A stretch of DNA of 64,000 nucleotides, taken from NCBI GenBank assembly GCA_965601955.1, contig OZ271855.1, forward strand, positions 310,001 through 374,000, written 5' to 3'. The notes under the pieces are model-generated. The model ran no database searches, was not told the DNA's origin, and saw only the letters and a list, made by a program, of their open reading frames with translations. This document shows, piece after piece, positions 61,349 through 64,000 of this stretch. The translations under genes were made by a program, and so were the position numbers. This DNA is from RHLJ01 sp965601955. GTDB taxonomy: Bacteria > Bacteroidota > Rhodothermia > Balneolales > Balneolaceae. Positions within the stretch are counted from its first letter, which is position 1. Every line of letters begins with the position of its first letter.

Positions 61349-62200
61349 CTACAGGTATCTTTCACTCTTCCTTTCTGCAAGCAGCACTTGAAGGTCATCC
61401 AATTCTTCCTGGGAAATGAGCTCCGATTCTAACTGAAGCTCTTTCTTTATGATTTGATTTCGTTCAGGCCCCAGTGCGAAGAATATTTTCAGCTGCTCCA
61501 GCTCATTTACGAAGTAGTTATAAGTAAACCGGTCTTTAAATGAAGCTTCACCTATCAATGCGTCAAAGTCTTCAAGAAGAGTGGCTGAACTCCCCCTTAA
61601 CAACTGATCTACCTGAACCCCAACCTGATCACTGATACGGATATTAAATCGCATAGGCGTAATCCGTTTCAATAATTGACTGGGTAAAAAATGGGCATGG
61701 TTAATTTCTGTATCCAACACGAAAAGTAACTTCAGTAACGCTCCCAGGCCCCTTCGTACCCTCAGATGTCCTTTAAAGCACCCATAGCATTTTGGATAAT
61801 CCTTTAACTGGCGCATCGATAACCGAAACTCCCTTTTATTTCCCCTTCGTGTTGTGGAGATATAGTAGTACGTCTCGGGCTTTTTATTCGCCACATTAAA
61901 CGGAGGGCGAAGAGAACGGATCAATAAGTTCTCCAGTAAGATTGCATCTGTCTCTGATTTACAAATCTCAAACCCAATACGATGGAGTTGAGCAATCATT
62001 CGCTGCGTTTTCTTCGACTTGGAATAGCGGTAGGAAGATAAGCGGTTATGTAAATCTTTGGCCTTACCCACATACAGCACCTCATCCTTTTTGTCGTACA
62101 TGGTATACACGCCTGGCTGATGAGGTGGACGTTCTTTAAGTGCCGAGTTTACTCGTTCTTTTTGGGTTTGTGATATGGGTAAAAAAAGATCGAGGGTCAA
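61349..62200 (-). CDS. GIY-YIG nuclease-domain protein (UvrC/Cho-like N-terminal half)
   Basis: A 283-residue protein. GIY-YIG signature GVYTMYDKKDEVLYVGKAKDLHNRLSSY (30-57), followed by conserved LLENLLIRSLRPPFNVANKKPETYYYI. This is the nuclease module seen in UvrC and the Cho/Pol III epsilon fusion proteins. The C-terminal 150 residues are not a UvrC C-terminal nuclease, and UvrB-binding and HhH parts are missing, so it is a Cho-like or orphan protein. It may cut DNA at lesions. Confidence 0.85.
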   Translation of the reverse strand: MTLDLFLPISQTQKERVNSALKERPPHQPGVYTMYDKKDEVLYVGKAKDLHNRLSSYRYSKSKKTQRMIAQLHRIGFEICKSETDAILLENLLIRSLRPPFNVANKKPETYYYISTTRRGNKREFRLSMRQLKDYPKCYGCFKGHLRVRRGLGALLKLLFVLDTEINHAHFLPSQLLKRITPMRFNIRISDQVGVQVDQLLRGSSATLLEDFDALIGEASFKDRFTYNYFVNELEQLKIFFALGPERNQIIKKELQLESELISQEELDDLQVLLAERKSERYL

Positions 62201-62203
62201 AAC

Positions 62204-63367
62204 CTAAAAGCTAAATCCTCCGACAACTGATAAGTTTGTGTATCGTACTTCCGCTGCTCTTTTGTGTGCAAAATCAAAATTTACTCCAAGCCTAAACCAA
62301 TCGAGCTTTGCTCCTAACCCCAAATTGAATCCTACTAAGAAAGATTCCTGAGTAAAAAATTCCCGATAGTATTCACTACTTCTTGCACTTAAAAACAACC
62401 CTCCTTCAACATAAGGACTTGACTTTTCAGCTGTAGTAAGAGATTGGTAACCAATTCTCACACTTGTAGTTGCAAAATCATCGAAGATATCATTATTACC
62501 GGTATCATGTTTTTGGTAATCCAATGTTAACGTTATTGCCCTTTTTTGTAAATCAGAGGGCAATACGAATAAAAACTTTACCCCAAAAGCGATTGCTGAT
62601 GTGCGAATGTTTTCCTTTTCTTCCGCTCCGAAAAAACCGTACGACTCGTGATAATCTGTTGATGCATAAGCATATCCAATATAAGGAGACACTTTCAGCT
62701 TAACAGTACCCATATTATCAAATGCACTTACCGTGCCAGTTTCTAAGTATTGATTGCAATTTCTAACAAACCATGTAAGGCTAGCGGCTTTGTAATCTAC
62801 CCTCCTTCTACTTACTCCGTCACAGCTTGTGCTAATATTATTTAATTGGTCAATATATTTTTCACTCTCACTATCAACAAATAAGTACCTCCCTCTTACC
62901 AGAGCTACGTATTCATGGGAGATCAATTCTGTGATTAGCCCGTTTTCTTCTATATAAAAGTTATCTCTAAAATCACTGTATTGATATAATGACAATTCTC
63001 CTTCCGCAAGTACTTTAAGAAAAACACGATCTTCTCCGGAAGTTGGTAGTACTTCTCTTACATCTGGTACTTTTAGTGGGGTAGTATCAATAGTTACAAA
63101 CCTGGATATATACTTTACTGACGAAGTTGAGAATTCTTTTAAAGAGAACACATTATATGTTCTTATAGAATCCTCTCCTAGAAGAACAAACTCTATTTCT
63201 CTTGGGTTATCACTCCAATCCTGAAAATCTATACTTCCTTTCAGTGTATCTCCTTCTGTAGTGACAACCTCTCCACCAACAAAATTGGTTTGAGCAGTTC
63301 CATTTATACTAAGAAGTGGAAAAAAAATCAGGAAAAAAAAACCTCTCCTTATATAGGCTTTATACAT
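62204..63367 (-). CDS. putative outer-membrane beta-barrel protein
   Basis: 387 residues with a signal peptide (GFFFLIFFPLLSINGTAQT). The first 200 residues form a non-barrel beta-rich domain (GGEVVTTEGDTLKGSIDFQDWSDNPREIEFVLLGEDS), found in several Bacteroidota surface proteins of unknown function. The C-terminal half is a barrel: FLFVLPSDLQKRAITLTLDYQKH, GLGAKLDWFRLGVNFDFAHKRA, and the final NLSVVGGFSF ends in Phe. It lies 3 nt after the GIY-YIG gene's start on the same strand. Confidence 0.75.
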   Translation of the reverse strand: MYKAYIRRGFFFLIFFPLLSINGTAQTNFVGGEVVTTEGDTLKGSIDFQDWSDNPREIEFVLLGEDSIRTYNVFSLKEFSTSSVKYISRFVTIDTTPLKVPDVREVLPTSGEDRVFLKVLAEGELSLYQYSDFRDNFYIEENGLITELISHEYVALVRGRYLFVDSESEKYIDQLNNISTSCDGVSRRRVDYKAASLTWFVRNCNQYLETGTVSAFDNMGTVKLKVSPYIGYAYASTDYHESYGFFGAEEKENIRTSAIAFGVKFLFVLPSDLQKRAITLTLDYQKHDTGNNDIFDDFATTSVRIGYQSLTTAEKSSPYVEGGLFLSARSSEYYREFFTQESFLVGFNLGLGAKLDWFRLGVNFDFAHKRAAEVRYTNLSVVGGFSF

Positions 63368-63518
63368 GTTTATTATGATTTAATCGTTTTGGTAATTAGT
63401 TGTTTTGTTGAAAAGATTTCACTCACGTCTTAGTGAAATCTTTTCATTCTACCTGACTTGCCAAACCAAATTAATCTACTCTCTTTATCCTTTATTCCAA
63501 GATTAACTTTTGCAACAG

Positions 63519-64000
63519 CTAATCTATCTCAAAATCCACATAATACACCGTATTTCCCCAAATGAGGTTAAGACGACCTTCATCTCCGCTACCTTCCACA
63601 GTAATGGTAAAGGCTTCCGTGCTTTCCTCCTTTGAAAGAACCGACATTGGAACTCTGCCTAAGTCCCGAGCTTCATCATAAGTCCTTCCATTTTGCCCGG
63701 TTTGCTTATTGATGATGAAGGTTCCTCCGTCTGCTTCCGGAATAGTGAACATCGTATACTCTCCGGCAGGTACTCTAAGTGAGCCAATGGTTAAATCAGA
63801 AGAAGTAGAAAAATGAGCGGCACGGTTAGCTCCGGTTCTCCAGCGTTGCCCAAATGGAACAATACCGCCGAATAAATCCCTGCCCCTTCGAAGAGGAGAG
63901 CCATACGATACCTTAAAGTTTGTGGATCCAATAGTAAATTCTTCTTCTATAGCGCCGGAAAGGGAACCAAATGATTTTCCTTGCCTGTCCAGTTCTTTGA
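63519..64000 (-). CDS. DUF2911 family protein, C-terminal part (start beyond the window)
   Basis: Frame open to the window edge; the translated end has FGSLSGAIEEEFTIGSTNFKVSYGSPLRRGRDLFGGIVPFGQRWRTGANRAAHFSTSSDLTIGSLRVPAGEYTMFTIPEADGG. The S-x-P-x-x-R-G-R-x-x-FGG, PFGQRWRTGAN and PAGEYTMFTIP motifs identify DUF2911, a beta-sandwich family of unknown function found in Bacteroidota. The internal Met at 63752 is not the start. The N-terminus probably carries a signal peptide (not seen). Confidence 0.85.
   Translation of the reverse strand, partial: KELDRQGKSFGSLSGAIEEEFTIGSTNFKVSYGSPLRRGRDLFGGIVPFGQRWRTGANRAAHFSTSSDLTIGSLRVPAGEYTMFTIPEADGGTFIINKQTGQNGRTYDEARDLGRVPMSVLSKEESTEAFTITVEGSGDEGRLNLIWGNTVYYVDFEID

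Overview
The window looks like chromosomal DNA from a low-to-mid-GC, Gram-negative bacterium of the Bacteroidota/Balneolota/Rhodothermota assemblage, most likely Balneolota (inference). The evidence is a PorX-type regulator of the type IX secretion system at the left edge, a secreted metalloprotease ending in a LSQNYPNPFNPSTT sorting domain, many lipoproteins with short lipoboxes, TAnnTTTG-like promoter elements, and dispersed palindromic intergenic repeats. There are no tRNA, rRNA, CRISPR or insertion-sequence genes.

Left part (1-14.3 kb): mostly housekeeping. It holds porX (partial), a ComEA-like helix-hairpin-helix protein, an alpha/beta hydrolase, an RluA pseudouridine synthase, trhO, a T9SS-sorted metalloprotease, hemW, a gamma-carbonic-anhydrase-like protein, a DUF3667 protein, a DsbA-like lipoprotein, a cysteine desulfurase divergent from nadC-nadA, and small lipoproteins.

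14.6-26.6 kb: a TolC/MFP/RND efflux operon, an NTF2-like protein, a PqqB-like metallo-hydrolase, a VOC protein, and an operon of a TonB-dependent receptor, a LytS-type kinase and a LytTR regulator. The efflux and receptor-kinase operons each carry a LytTR-like box exactly 62 bp upstream of an identical TAAGTTTG element. The two box copies at the receptor operon match the direct-repeat site I recall for E. coli BtsR/YehT. This predicts that one LytTR regulator controls both operons.

26.7-38.3 kb: accessory genes. These include three secreted class-C beta-lactamase-fold serine hydrolases, an rRNA-methyltransferase-like protein, a SLATT-like two-TM protein with a C-terminal beta domain, an ECF sigma/anti-sigma-like pair, a GNAT protein, a DUF3500 lipoprotein and a methyltransferase.

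38.3-57.7 kb: the most distinctive region. A fourth serine hydrolase, a COG0523 (CobW-like) GTPase lacking the usual CxCC motif, and a PadR regulator share a near-copied promoter block (TTTGAARC, then a downstream GTTTCAAM). The PadR gene leads directly into six tandem ~2.63-kb genes for FtsX/MacB-type permeases. Each permease carries the same ~68-residue N-terminal prefix, they are joined by 1-4 nt overlaps, and no ATPase gene is present. The prefix DNA is far more alike than the bodies, pointing to duplication plus gene conversion.

Right part (57.7-64 kb): a small membrane protein, a secreted GH13 amylase-family enzyme with a perfect inverted repeat in front, an MFS transporter, a GIY-YIG protein, an outer-membrane protein and a partial DUF2911 protein.
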